A DNA stretch of 64,000 bases from Phorcus lineatus. Taxonomy: Eukaryota > Mollusca > Gastropoda > Trochida > Trochidae. A model generated the notes under the pieces. That model saw nothing but the letters and a program-made list of their open reading frames with translations. It did not search any database and was not told where the DNA came from. The translations under genes were made by a program, and so were the position numbers. The stretch covers positions 27,636,839 to 27,700,838 of the forward strand of contig OV121091.1 of assembly GCA_921293015.1 (NCBI GenBank), given 5' to 3'. Each line of letters starts with the position of its first letter. Within the stretch, counting starts at the first letter, position 1. Of the stretch, positions 11,011 to 28,222 are shown in pieces.

Positions 11011-13904
11011 GAGTTTGTTTAAAGACGACAATGTAGACGTCGATGTTTACTTGATATAAATGCTAAATCATAATAGTCAGCGGCAATCTATAAAACGTTG
11101 AATTCCACAGGAGGGAGGGACATGCTAACACTGGGGGGACACTACTTATTTGGAAAATCCGAAACCATTTTACAATCAATGAAATAGATGGGTTCTATTG
11201 ATTACTTTGAGGGAGATTTTTAGTACATTTTGGTATATAGAAAAATTGCAAGACGGGTACTGTCTTGACATTGAGAGGAAGTAAAAAGTCTAGCGAGAGG
11301 CTGAGCCACTTCAATGATGTGGCACAAAACCATTTGCAGATTAGTTGGTATAAAGTAACTTGTATATTGAAACAGAAAGTAGGAACTAGTCTTAAGACAA
11401 TAAGTATCCTCTGTATATATAACAAGAGGAGGTTCCAATCGGAGGGCTATTACAGTAGTCGAGGCGATATGGGATAAAGTTCCAAAAAGATATGTGTCTC
11501 ACTTTCAAATCAAAGGGAATTAAAGGATTTTGAAAGCAACTTGAAAACGGCAATTGATGTCTGATCAAGGTTTGACACTAAACATGGGTATTTTCTGAAC
11601 TGTCAGCATTCACTTTCAGCAGTTGTTGTCTCATCTAATCTTCCACGTCATGGAAACATGACCCAATTTTATTTATAATGAAATAAGTTGAGATGAAGTT
11701 GTCCGCGAGTTGAGAATCATTTGCATACAAATAATTACTGGCATCATGCTTTCAGATGACGCCTTAAGGAGGTCGTATATGTCTTCTGCACCCAGGATGT
11801 GGGTACAAAACATGTGAAAATATATTTGGCTGATTTTAAGTTATTATTCTTACAATCTGAGTTCTATCCCATTAGATTAAGGGAGAAAAACTCATGATGG
11901 AGCCTGACAAGTAATCCCTAATGGTCATTATTATCTGATTGCACTGAATGATTGATACCCTTAGGTAGAAACAAGCCGTCTTGAAACTATGATATGACCT
12001 ATATGCCTACTAAAAACTGTCAGAAAGGAAATGCTTATCCAAGTGTTAATTCAATCTATTCGTAACCACCTTCTCCAGCGATTTGGATATGAAGGCAAGA
12101 TTGGTTACAGTACAATAGCTTATGAGACTCTCAGAATCCAAAGAAGGTTTTTTGGCTCGTGGTTAAAAATACAGTTTTTTAAGCAAATCGGAACAGTTAC
12201 TGATGTTATGCTAAGATTACTAATTTCAGGTAGTCAATTTGATACAGGTAAGATAAAGTGCATTTCATTTCATATCATCATCAATCATTCCAAACCTATA
12301 TAATTAAGATATACCTGAACAGTTACATGTGGCAATCTTCATTGTTCTGTGATGATAACATTTGGTTGAACATTTTAGCAACGGCCACATGCACACAATT
12401 TACTTGATAGCACGCCCTTATAATAATTCTAGTCAATCCACAAATCCGGTCATAGATCCACTATATTACAACCGCACTGCTAGAAAATCCTCAACAAAAG
12501 ATCGTTCCCTAAATCTTGCAATATTTCCCTCTTTTAATCTCATTTTTTGTATGTCATATTGTTATTCAAGATTCGAATTTCAAGATATGAAAACAGAAGA
12601 TGTTGCCATGACACAAAACATTTTACCATATTTTATATTTTAGCAAGGTATGAAAACGGGGTCGATGTATATATAAACCGATTAGTGAAGCTCAGACACA
12701 TATTACAATACTGGCTCATTGTGTACTTAATTCCCCAGAGCATAACTTTTTCAGCGTGCCCCTCAAATCATCTGACAGATATCAATGGCTAATCTTTTCA
12801 TGACGACATTCAAAACTTTTAAAAATAACAAGTGCACATGAGGAAATATAATAGATAAGACACGGATGATATGGACAAACGAAATTCCAATATGTGATAC
12901 CTGTCAACTCTGGCCTCTTCTGAGCATACGTTTCTTTATTTTTGTATTCTACTATCAAAATTTTCGTTAATTTAGATGTAAACTTTAGGGCTTTGATTTG
13001 CTTTTTAAATCCGTTGTTATTGAAGTGGCATTCATAGATAGTCGATTAAATCGAATACAACCAGGAAGAGCTAACAATGGTTCAGGCAATCTGCCTATTA
13101 CGGAGACAATCTCCTACTTTTCATGTTTGCATACCTAACACCGAGAGATTAGAACCAGATCGTTTCCGGGAGCCTCAAAGATACTGTATTTACCAACCAT
13201 ATTTACGAAGCTTTCCATGGCTAAGAGATTATAAAAGTTTGCTTTATGGAACTATAAATTGTCTTGCCTTGAATATTTTCTGAAAGAGACGAAAACTTAA
13301 ACTTGGCTTCAAATGAGACGTGTTGAACGTTAACGTTGAGGTGATGTTTAAACGATATATTCTAATGTCGTTGTTAAGGACAAAGCATTGAAATCTAAGA
13401 TGCACATGTCCATACTTCGACAAAGCATATAAACATTATGCGCTCTGAAACAGTCTTTGAAATATCTAAAATATCTCTGTCGGTTGCAGTCTGTACAAAG
13501 TGATATTTATCCCACTCTTCTTCTACCCATAACGGCACATCAACAAATTAAATCTTTAACACGTGATTGCAAATTGGGAAGAGGTTAGACTAAGGGGGGT
13601 CTGTCCCCGAGCTTGTTAGTCTAATAACAACATCCGTTGTTTACTAACCCTCAATCCGTCTGTCTAATAATCAACCTGTCTCAAGGGGTCAGGAAACTCT
13701 TCCTTGATTCATTATCAAATTGTTGATTAATAACTCGTTTTCACGCCTGCTTAATAACAGCGGTAAATTACTTTATCTCTTCAAATTCATCGGCGGATGT
13801 ATTTTTCACTCTGAGACTCAAATAATTCGCCTCGAGTCCAACTTTCCCTGACAAGCGCCATTGTCCAGTTTTAGAATCATGACTTTTTAGCTTTTTATTG
13901 TCAC
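11011..13904. other. Gene-free stretch; one weak exon-like frame at 12031-12247
   Basis: Nothing recognisable is coded here. One open stretch at 12031-12247 plus ends at a textbook 5' splice site (ACAG then GTAAGATA, GT at 12248-12249), but its 72 residues match no family I know and I see no partner exon. Two overlapping open stretches on each strand at 11195-11477 look like chance. Confidence 0.4.
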
Positions 13905-13915
13905 TGTACTGAATG
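13905..13915. repeat. Target-site duplication, left copy
   Basis: TGTACTGAATG here is repeated exactly at 14399-14409, on the two sides of the LINE insertion. The first two bases may belong to the (GATT) tail at the other end, which leaves at least 9 bp (TACTGAATG). Confidence 0.75.
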
Positions 13916-14311
13916 TACAAATGCGACACCTACGTCATGTTTAAAAGCAATATCCGTACCGAATACTACCTATCTTGTTTGAATGTTAAAAAGTATAGAA
14001 TCAGCCTCGCACGTTTTAGATGTTCTTCGCATGAACTGTTTATTGAGAAAGGTAGATATCGAAATATAAGGAGAGAACATAGACTATGCCAATATTGCCA
14101 GTCAAATGAAATTGAAAATGAATACCATTTTTTACTTGTTTGTCCTATTTACAGTAACATTCGAAACAAATACATCAAAGACAAATATTATGTACACACA
14201 AATATGTTTAAATTCTCAAAACTTTTAAACAGTTTAGATAATAAAGAAATTGAAAACCTGTCCATGTATATATTTTACGCATCTGTATACAGAAACCGAA
14301 TTGTTTTATAA
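13916..14311 (+). CDS. LINE polyprotein C-terminal fragment (zinc-knuckle-like tail)
   Basis: The frame is open from the truncated 5' end to the stop at 14309-14311, about 130 codons. It carries the tail seen downstream of the reverse transcriptase in CR1-like elements of invertebrates: SLARFRCSSHELFIEKGRYR, then a Cys/His cluster REHRLCQYCQSNEIENEYHF followed by LLVCPIYSNIRNKYI. The spacing C-x2-C-x8-H-x4-C resembles the putative nucleic-acid-binding tail of such proteins. The endonuclease and polymerase domains are absent, so this fragment is not expected to be functional. The ATG at 13913 overlaps the target-site duplication and is not a genuine start. Confidence 0.75.
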   Translation, partial: YKCDTYVMFKSNIRTEYYLSCLNVKKYRISLARFRCSSHELFIEKGRYRNIRREHRLCQYCQSNEIENEYHFLLVCPIYSNIRNKYIKDKYYVHTNMFKFSKLLNSLDNKEIENLSMYIFYASVYRNRIVL

Positions 14312-14398
14312 CTGTGAAATATGTATCAACAAATGTAAATGTAATGTACCATAGGCCTGAGGCCTTCTGAGTACTGAATAAAAGATTGATTGATTGAT
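13916..14398 (+). mobile_element. 5'-truncated non-LTR retrotransposon (LINE) insertion
   Basis: The insertion is bounded by an 11-bp direct repeat (13905-13915 and 14399-14409). It contains the C-terminal part of a LINE polyprotein, a short 3' untranslated region (14312-14398) with AATAAA at 14377-14382, and a 3' tail of GATT repeats (about 14384-14400) rather than poly(A). Lack of a reverse transcriptase core means it was truncated at its 5' end during target-primed reverse transcription, as most LINE copies are. The open frame and identical duplications suggest a fairly recent insertion. Confidence 0.8.
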
Positions 14399-14409
14399 TG
14401 TACTGAATG
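14399..14409. repeat. Target-site duplication, right copy
   Basis: Exact copy of 13905-13915 immediately after the GATT tail of the LINE insertion. Confidence 0.75.
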
Positions 14410-16669
14410 ATTAGTATTGGAATGATACTTGTAAACAACCACCAGTACTTCTCTAAAATTACATCTTTCTTAAAGTTAGGAATTTATGTGTGTGTCTCTT
14501 CTTCGTTAGAGTGGATGGATAACGGAGCAGCAGAGGGCCATTGTTCCGTTTCCGTCATGCAACAATCGTGCACTGATTTGCATTTGTCAACTAACTGACA
14601 TGACTTCAAATGTTGGGTTTTTTCATCAAGAAGTTGCTTTACGACACAATGTGAGGTAGCATTCTAACAAGCGAAAATAAGACTTTAATGAGACTCATGT
14701 AATTCACACTGGGAAAAGTCTCACTGATGTGTTGTGGACGCGACTGCTCACTGCCATGGTCAAAGCAATCAAATACTGACCGCTTGGACACGCATAGCGG
14801 TATCCACAAACAATGGCATAGAGAGCACTTCCGGTTCCTTAATCTCCCTGTGAGCACTTGGGATTGAAAGAAATGATTCTCTTGAACCCTAACCCTAATG
14901 ACTTTAATGTAAAGGCAAGAATACGGCAATAGCTGCGTTATACAAGTGTAGGAACAATGCATCCTGCGAGGTTCGGGAAGGAAATTAAAGTAATACAAGA
15001 ATGTTGCCGTAACGGTAGAATTTGAAAAGTACAATAGAAAGATTGGATGTCCTCTGAGGATGTTTGCCATTGTTTGGTGACAATTTAGCTACAAAATCTG
15101 TTCTTGTTTACCTGGCTTGCAGTCTACCTGGACGTTAATAGTTTAATCTATATTCAGTTCGACGTTTAAAAGAAATGGAATCAACGGCAATACTTCTTCA
15201 GTCATTGAAAACTGGTTGTCAGTACACCAAAACATTTCATCATTATATAATTCAGTAATGAAGATCTCTGTGATTCAGTCGTAATTTCATCTTTTGTTTC
15301 CGGAACATCTGCAGTTAACAAAAAGAAAATCACTGATGTTGTTTGGAATCTGGAAATTTTAACACTTAATGTGAATGACAATAAAGATACTATTCATGCG
15401 TTATGTATGGAAAATTTGTGTTGGGAAACTTCAACAAAATATCTCATTAGGAATGCGAAATCACTTGAATGCTTGATATTTGTAGTCAGTGTTAAATTCC
15501 ATTATATCATGCAAATATTTCATGATTTGACATAGTCGGCAATGAATGTTTCTTGGACGAAGGAGTTTGACGTTTTTGCATCGTAAATTGTTCTCCTACT
15601 CCCAGCAACAAATGGTTATCCTTACCTCTGATATTTCACATATCAAATTACTTCATAGCATCCTTGTTATGTAAAGTAAATTATAACAACAGATTTTCGT
15701 GGACTCTCTTATACAAGGACATGCAGGAAAGTTAAAGGTTCTATTAGGAAATGGTTGACAAGAATAAACAAGGTAAATAATGGCCTACTCTAGCAGTTGA
15801 CAGGGGTCAGAATGCATTACAGTGAGATTGAGTCAATGATTGGTGTTATAGGACTAGTCCTAGTTGACATTCAAAACATCACATCTAACCTTTGTATCTC
15901 AGGATTCGAGCTTTTTCCTGAATGGACCCGAGAAAAGCCGAGCTGGGATAAACGCAAAATGATCGTGGGTTTGTTGACTATCATGATGAATACGCTCATG
16001 TTTGGTCGGAAATTCAGCTATGTCTGCGACCCGAGGAAGATAGTGATTAAGATGTATTATCGTGACAATATTTGCGTTTGATTTGGCATTTTTTTTTCCA
16101 AAAGACGTTTTCAAAAAATTTAAAAGTTACAGTGATTATCAAAACAAAACTACGACACATTATTGATCAAAATTAGGTCGACAATCATTTTGTCAAAGGG
16201 TTTCGAGGAATTCATTTCAATTTTTAAATTTCAAATTAAGTATTTTTCTAAATGGAGGCAGGTAAATAAATCAACTGTAGAAACAGAAACATTTGCATTT
16301 GCATTTGATAAATGACATACTGTTATATATTTAGAACTCAGAAGTGTGCGATGGTTGACGATTCACCGGACCCCCGACCCTCTACCCCCAGGGATTATCG
16401 ACAGTAAAATGGATGACCCAAAGGGTGCCCCCTCTCGCCACTGTTGTGTATCTCAGTTGCAACAACAATGATGTTCATTTTTTATGCTATCTATTCAAAA
16501 CTTTTGCAAAACATTTTTCAAAGCGTCCCTTATTTTCAACTTTCCGCAATCTTTGTTGATCAAACAAAACCGATATGTACGTGGACCCTTGATTGGTTAG
16601 AATAATTGGAGGTGAAAGGTCACGGTCAAGGCCGTCTGACACGGCTTATATGGAGCCGTGGTCAGAACC
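14410..16669. other. Gene-free stretch, nothing recognised
   Basis: The 143-codon open stretch at 14639-15070 minus has a skewed composition, no motif and spans a short CCCTAACCCTAA telomere-like run. I take it as chance. The 94-codon frame at 15797-16081 plus is also unrecognised. A small hairpin (CACGGCT ... AGCCGTG) lies at about 16640-16660, just before a dispersed repeat. Confidence 0.4.
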
Positions 16670-16725
16670 AGAAACGCAGCGAGGTACGAGCGATTAGTTT
16701 CGGGCTGATTTCAATGAGGTTGCCT
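16670..16725 (+). repeat. Dispersed repeat C, copy 1
   Basis: Shares ACGCAGCGAG, a short diverged spacer, AGTTTC and CTGATTTCAATGAGGTTGC with the copy at 20563-20618 (CTGATTTCAGTGAGTTTGC there). Similarity fades on both sides, though GATTGGT occurs upstream of both. Family unknown and non-coding. Confidence 0.5.
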
Positions 16726-18729
16726 GTAGGATGAATTACATGTGTGTTTTGGTATTAGATAGTCAACAAACTGCTTGTTTACATCTAACAAGTAAGTAGC
16801 TTTATTTAAGAAAGTATCCATTCAGCTAGTTTATCTACATTTCGAAAATATCGCATGTAAGTTTTGAATACAATATTGCTGCAATACATTTTCCTAAAGG
16901 TATATGCACATTTCTCACGTCTGATGCTTGATGATGTCAAGCACGGCCTATATAAAGATATTGTAGCAAACGGGGGAATCATCAACACAATGTCATTATC
17001 ACATCATGCTCTAAAATGCCCTTAACCGTGTCAAAGAATAATGTACATGATTTCACGGCAGGACCTTTTAATAACATATATAATGTGTAGATGTATTCAT
17101 TTGTTACAGAATATTATCTAAAACAGATCTTTTCACAATGTTTGTTTTTTCCAGTTCTGTAGATTCCAATGGCTTCATAGCTAGGTCTGCCTTATGATAA
17201 CGACACTGTAGCATTGAATTATCGAGATTCTTTCATTAACGCGACTATTACTGTCAAAAGTTCAAGATGTGATGTTCTTAAGCACCGCCTGCAGTGCCTC
17301 GTTAGGTATGGAAGCCTCGCGGAGCCACCGTGAACACTTTAATCATCCCTAAAATGATGCGACCCTTGATTACAGAAAACGTACAATTCTATTAAGAACG
17401 TACTATTTGAATGGGCATGTCCTCGAGAAACTGGTCCATTGATCATGTCTTATCTTCATCAATACCTTTGATTTGGAAGAGTTTGTAATCTGGAAACATT
17501 CTGTCATCTTAATCAGATGTTGTGACCACAGAAATGTCGGTATAACATTACATCCATAGATTTGACGATGTGAAGAATTCTGTTTCTTTTGTTTTGATTT
17601 TATTTTCCATCAGTTGCTACATTTCCTTGTACATGTATATGAAATAAATATTTCATTTTATGTATTGGTAATGAAACATGAAAATTGCAGAATTCTGCAG
17701 AATTTAATACTTTCCGGACTGTCAACATGCCGAAAGCATATGATAATTATAAAAAGAATTGGAAAATATATTTTGACAAGAATGTTCAAAGACTACTCAA
17801 CATCTAACGGATTCCACTACAACGCCTTTTGTGTAACGCGTTACTCACGTGTAACTTTACTTTCTTACGCTTTGCCATTTTTATACTCTGCCATCAACTT
17901 TAGAGATTAATTCTAATGAAGCTATCCTTCTGTCTTTATTTTGGTATTTGTCAGACTATAATGTATTTTCAGTTATCATTATAAAACAATTTTCTTATTT
18001 CCAGAGATGAGTGATGAAGACTATATTTACGTGCAATAAGTAACACTGTGTATTCCGGTAAAGTCATTCGACCATGATTGTTCTAAATTATTATTTCAGT
18101 GTATGGCTTAGTGCCATATTTTCCACTACTCGATAGGACAAAAGATCAATAATGCAGTCTTGTTAATCAACAATCATCAATTTGGAAAGACACCTTTGAC
18201 AGTTCACCTTGGAGCATTACTCCAGTCTCTAATTTTAATGGGCCAATTTTTCATACAAAGTTTAAAAGGACCATGGGCCCTACCAACAATAATATTTTCT
18301 CGTTTCTAATGTTGAAAATCACACACTTATAACAAATTAGTATCGACATTAAATCGCTATAAAAGATATGCTCACTGCAAAGAATTGAATATGTTCATGT
18401 ATTTATCTAAAACCTGATTTACGATATAGACATTAAGGGGAGCACAATGCTGACTAGGCTGTTATTAAACAGTGAACATGAAACTATTCCAAAACGACGC
18501 GTTTTATCTACAGAAGTCTTCTAAACAAGAAATTATTTATTTCATTACAGAGTTTTATTGCCGTAACGCGATATGACTGCTTAAAACGTCAAATAGCGGT
18601 ATCGAATTCGAAAAATAATGAGTTTGAAAATGATAAAATAAGCTAGTGATATATAAAAAGGATGCGTTTAATAGAAACTTCAACTGCTATGTCTCTATTA
18701 AAATTATAATTTATTAAATAGGGGCACAG
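16726..18729. other. Gene-free stretch, nothing recognised
   Basis: Open stretches here (for example 17614-17910 plus, 98 codons) show no domain and no splice-site support. No clear repeats were seen. Confidence 0.4.
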
Positions 18730-18838
18730 AGTACGTTGTTTGAGTCACAGATGTTAAACTTAATGGCGTTCTTTTATCGAGGAATAGTGGTTGTTTCTGA
18801 AAACTTCAAAAAAGTGACAATAAACAGGTTAAAGTCGT
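18730..18838 (+). repeat. Dispersed repeat D, copy 1
   Basis: Diverged similarity to 29029-29156 in the same orientation. Shared blocks in order are GTTTGAGTCACAG-TGTTA, TTTTAT-GA, and GTGACAATAAACA followed by AGTCG or AGGTCG. This is an old dispersed repeat of unknown family. Confidence 0.45.
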
Positions 18839-20562
18839 AATTTATGATAAAAAACACGCCTATGAGTGAAACGTCATTTTGGATTCTTATTCGCAGCAGT
18901 CACCACGACAAAAACTGATTGATAGGGTTAAGTAGGTCATATAACTAATAAACATGTATATGAGATGCAGAATTTCGACATTCCAATGGCCATTTTTCAA
19001 ATATCATTGAAAAGAACAAAAAATAGTAATTTTTACCTTTTAGAGTTTGAAACTGGAACTTTGCAAAGGCGATTTGAACTTATATCAGGACAATCGGTAT
19101 TTTGCCCCTATTTAAGCCACATACAAAATTTACTCATATATAACCATTCCGTATTTTTATCTTGAATAAAAAATGTAGCAATGTAGCAATCCAACACTCA
19201 TCTAGAAAAATCATCTAACAAGATCTTTGACTGCTTGATCTTAATTTGTTTCCATAAATAATTCAAAAATCAATAAGGAGATTAAAATGAAATGCATTAA
19301 AACCGATTGAAAAAATACAATTTGTTTAATATTAACTAACATCGCCTCAGCAATTGCCCTATTCGACGAGTAACAGAGTAATCTAGTTTAACATGAAACC
19401 TGTTATTACGAAGCTCACTAAATCTTCTTCCGCATTTTAACGCTTTGAGAACAAACTATCAGCGAAAATTGGAAACTGCGAGACTTTAATACACTTGGCA
19501 TATGTAATAGGTTTACCGTCATGAGGAATGGGTATTTCTTGAAAACTACTAAATCTAATTATCCCATACATCGATGTCCAATATCAAAATGATTATAGAA
19601 ACAATAATGTATTGCTTAGAATTAACCACGAATCAGAACTTTCAAGAAAATAACTCCAATACGGAAGGAATCAATTGTCAAAATGCTCAAAAAAAGGGCT
19701 AAAAAGGCGTTGACCTTGAATGATCTAGAGTTTGTACACTGGAAACGTTAGAAAGGTAATCTTAAACTTTGATCATTGTTGTAAACGAAAATTTGAAGGG
19801 AGAAATGAAATTGACATGAAAATTAATTTCACGGGTTGACTGATATGTTTACGTTATAAGTGTAACAAATCTTAATAATGGAAAAGTGTCAAGAATACTC
19901 ACTCTTTCTGCGGACATATCGTGATAATCTATGAGCTAATCTCAATGTTTCATTTTCTTTTATATAAGTGTGATATATGTCATATGAGTAATCGTGATGT
20001 CACCCTTTCAATGTGCACATTAATTTACATTCAGACCCATTGCAGGCAATACGTTTCACTAATAGCGCTAGGCTCCCAACTTTACTAGGTGATGGACGAT
20101 CCTTTACTGCTATCAACATACATTGTCAATATAGTTAGTAGCAATATCACACTTTAAGACATTAGTGGAAGAAATGATTGAACCCTTGGCATAATTAACC
20201 CGCTTTGTCGAAGACGTATTGCGGATAAGAAACGCCTGCGGTCTACTGATAGTCAATTCTACTCCAAGCATTATTAGCTTCCCACATAACCGCGTCTTCA
20301 AATGTAACATGACGTCGTTTAATATAAGAAAATCATAACTTCATGAAAGAGTCAAATTAGATTGAAATATCACAGAAGGTAAACAAAATGAAATCGTGGA
20401 TATTGAAATGTTTTACGGAACGTAAACCAAATGCGAACCACAACCATATCAAATGATGTTGGGACTGATTGGTCAAGCGTGTATGTTCGGTTTGTAGTGA
20501 AGCAACTTAATTATTGTTTCCAGTAGTGGGAGGTATGCGGGGCATTGTGAGCAATACTCAAA
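18839..20562. other. Gene-free stretch, nothing recognised
   Basis: No open frame over 66 codons and no motif I can name. Confidence 0.4.
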
Positions 20563-20618
20563 TCGGAACGCAGCGAGATGCGTGTTACAGTTTCTGTCTG
20601 ATTTCAGTGAGTTTGCTA
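20563..20618 (+). repeat. Dispersed repeat C, copy 2
   Basis: Same-orientation partner of 16670-16725: GGAACGCAGCGAGATGCG, then CAGTTTCTGTCTGATTTCAG and TGAGTTTGC. Confidence 0.5.
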
Positions 20619-25016
<4,398 letters not shown>

Positions 25017-25908
25017 GACAAATGATGTGTTAATGAATGTGTGACGAGTGTTATAAACATGCTCACATACTGAAGTCACTGTCCTGCAGTTTTCAATACA
25101 CAATACTGAGAATATATTCGCAGAAAATCTGCGGTGGTGTAGATAATAACTGTTTCGGTATGAACATACATGTATTTGCCTTACGTCTTATTGCTTAGCA
25201 TCAAAATGTTTGGCATTATAAACATAAATACTGTGTCATATTTAGAGTATTATCTTTCATGCATAAGAAATACGATAGCAATTTAGTGATTGCTGCACAA
25301 TATCCAAGTTTTCTTAGCCATAGCTTGTATAATGACCATATGAAATAGCACTTCATATTACAATATTCTTGAGTTTGCATTTTATCGTTATTCATTCAAT
25401 CTCAAAATTGGAACAGAATTTTGGCTAGGAGTGATTTTCCTTTTTTTAATATGCAGATTCCACACGAATTGAAGATTATTAGATTACAGTAAGACAGCTT
25501 TCATACTTATCAGCTTTCTTGTTGGTAATGTACTGTGTGTCATAGAAGACGAGTATCACTTTATTAGTATGACCTTATCATAAATATCTACGGAAAAGTA
25601 TAACCCTCAATATTGCTTTTCAGATTTCGTTGAGCGGAACATTGCACCTAAAAACTTAATTATCTTAAAGTTGTCATTTGTATATAATGAGATAATTTCA
25701 TGTGCTTTTGACCATGAGGCCACAAAATAAACACCGGTCTCTTGTAATATATTAAAGTATTACTGATAAAAAAAATCCATAAAAACAGCAGCCTCATACC
25801 TGCTAAATTGTTCAGAGATAAGTTACACTTCTCGGCGAAACGAATCCATTGTGGTCGATTCCGTTAATAGTTCTTTTCTAAAGAAGTGTAAATACAAGAG
25901 AATCTTAC

Positions 25909-26190
25909 CTTAGAAAACTCAAATCCGTCTCAACAGAGGATAGATCCCCTCCAGATGTTTTGAAATTTCCGAAATCCACTTTCTAATAAAGAATGGTTCA
26001 AAACCATGTCACCTGACACTGCTTTGGCTCTTCAGTACGAGACCTTCATAACACAGAGAATGCCGATAGATTCACTCACAAGTCGTGGGAAGACCGTGCC
26101 GACACTCTCGGAGTGTGTGATCAGCGTCATTTCCCCTTAAGAGCTCTTCTTTCTGCAAGGTAAAGAAGCATCACTTCCGGCGATTAGACC
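25909..26190 (-). promoter_or_regulatory. Possible promoter and non-coding first exon (tentative)
   Basis: This stretch is less AT-rich than its surroundings. On the minus strand it holds the consensus ETS/GABP-type motif CCGGAAGT (plus-strand ACTTCCGG, 26173-26180). About 260 bases downstream there is a strong 5' splice site, CTAAG then GTAAGATT (GT at 25907-25908). That is the layout of a TATA-less promoter with a short 5'-untranslated first exon. The only frame starting at an ATG in it ends within about 25 codons. I cannot see the next exon, so this is inference from two short motifs. Confidence 0.2.
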
Positions 26191-27968
26191 CGTACCGTTT
26201 TGTGACTTTACTACATATTTCAATCTTTGATCTAAAATGTTTGTGTTCATTTTACGTACCCTAAGAGATTTTCAGAGTGTTGAAGTTGTGGAACTGAAGA
26301 AAATGTTAATGTTATTTTATTCATTTAACAAAAATAAAATATGTCAAGATGAATGAATAACTTAAAGAATAGTAAACGTAACATTATTCAACACTTGCCT
26401 CACATTGAAATGTGTTCACTATAGTTAAGTTGTATTATATCAGTTTACTGAAACAAACCATGCATGATCAAACTGTGTCGGTATCTGCCCACATGTCGCC
26501 TCAAAGCATATTGTTTATCAAATTCTGTTATTATCTATCATGAAAATATGAAAATATGAAAAATATATTGTGAAAAATTACAAAAGTATCGAATTTTGAA
26601 AACATGTACATGATAAAGAAACAACAATATATGGGTAACTATATGTACAAGAAAGCCTTAAAAATCGATAACACAAACATATGAATGATTTACACTTATG
26701 ATAATATCTATATATAAGGATTTCAGTTGCTGTCATCAACTTAGTTATCATGTGAAATGCAAGTTGTATAAATAACCAGGATTAAATTCTATCCTTTTTA
26801 GTACTATGCGTTAATAGATTTACAATGTGACTTCTTTTGGCATACCGGTAAATATGTTTGTGCTCTTGTTAGGACGATCAATTAAAGGGCTATGAATCAT
26901 GTAGGAAACACCTTGTGGAGATCAATGCCAAACACTGTTGTGAGTTGAGAGACATTCCACAGATAACGGTAAATAGATTACATGTCCCTCTTAAAGAGGA
27001 CCAAACATAAAGGCGACAAAAGAAGCTGAACCACACATGGTTAATCTCTTAGAGCTATCACAATATTGTTAAACGATTGCGTTTTTTTAGTAAAATCAAG
27101 TCACACATTATGGGATGTGCTTCTAGTAGAAGCCAAAGCAACACAGCCATTAACATACAATGTTTTCGTGATAAAGATATGTCAATTTCATTCTCCTAAA
27201 GCTTGTCATTTGGTTCGTGATAAAAGCTGTCCATTCCTTGGTATAATAGCTGTTCTTTAGAAGCGATGGTATCAATTTCACCAGTATTAGGTGCTGATGT
27301 GTTTTGTAACTAGCAACATTCTAGGGCTCAAGTCATTACTTCCGTGCGAGAGTTCTCAATAGAATTTCATACTGTTTTACGAGAAAGTTCCATGATTAGT
27401 TTAATCACACTCTTGGCTTAAGGAGGAGTTTCATATATTGATGGTCATTATGGATGTAGACCTTGTTCCTTTATTATAAACATAAGTAATCTATAAATAT
27501 TTCAGAACTCGCTATTCTGTCATTGGGTTTTTATATAAACTATTTAATATTTTTGTTAAATGAAATTTAATGTAATTTGTGTGAAAAATGTATTTATGAT
27601 CTTAGGACAGCCAGTGTTTGATAGAAGGGTAGCACATTATACATGGTATTATTATACTCATAATTTAATGTAATGTAACAGTCAAGTTAGAGTTTACAAA
27701 TTCACATAAGTATGTATTTCTTTTCCATGAAAACAGTTGCTTTGTAAACATTGGGGCTATTATTGTTTGTTTTTATCGATGCTCACTCTCAATAAAAGAT
27801 TAACATTACGAACAGTTAAAAACTATTCGTAGCACATTGATAATTTCACTTCGCTAAATCTAGATTCCTATAATTCCTATTTGCCCGTGTAAGATACTGC
27901 ATATTTATATGGCGATATTACACTAGTGTAATACCGCTGCAAGTATTTCGTCATAAGATTGTGTGGAT
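26191..27968. other. Gene-free stretch, nothing recognised
   Basis: AT-rich sequence without recognisable coding or repeat content, apart from a 16-base perfect palindrome ATTACACTAGTGTAAT near 27918, just left of repeat E. The shared GTGTAAT also appears inside copy 2 of that repeat. Confidence 0.4.
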
Positions 27969-28222
27969 GTGACGTCACAATGTTGGCACCGCCGTCACAA
28001 TGGCGACCAAGTCGCAGAAATGTTTCGTTTAGTACACGTTCGGCAATTATGGTTACTGAGCTCAGGTAATAAACAGAATACTAAATTCCTTCAATTTTAA
28101 AACTATTTTAAATTCATTAATGATTTGTAATCAAAGTCGCTTTCGCTATTTTTATACTGAATCCTTAACTAGTATAATAAAAATAGTATTAAATGGAAAT
28201 TCGTTTAGTATCCTCTGTCTAT
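27969..28222 (+). repeat. Dispersed repeat E, copy 1 (MITE-like)
   Basis: Collinear over about 250 bases with the reverse complement of 57521-57743. Shared blocks in order are GTGACGTCACA, CCAAGTCGCAGAAATGTTTC, CAATTATG, AATAAACAGAATAC, AATGATTT, then AGTCGCTTTCGCT (ACTCGCTTTCGCT in the partner), TTTTATACT and ATAAAAATAGTA, ending GTATCCT-TGT. Internally it has inverted symmetry: AACAGAATACTAAATTCC near the middle versus its approximate complement GGAAATTCGTTTAGTATCCT at the end. No coding capacity. Confidence 0.7.

Noticed and set aside
12031-12303. Possible exon ending at ACAG/GTAAGATA
   Set aside because: Good donor but no recognisable protein, no convincing acceptor and no partner exon.
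14885-14900. CCCTAACCCTAA telomere-like run
   Set aside because: Only two units. No array, so not evidence of a telomere or interstitial telomeric tract.
14639-15070. 143-codon minus-strand open frame
   Set aside because: No domain, no splice signals and biased composition. Long frames by chance are expected in 64 kb.
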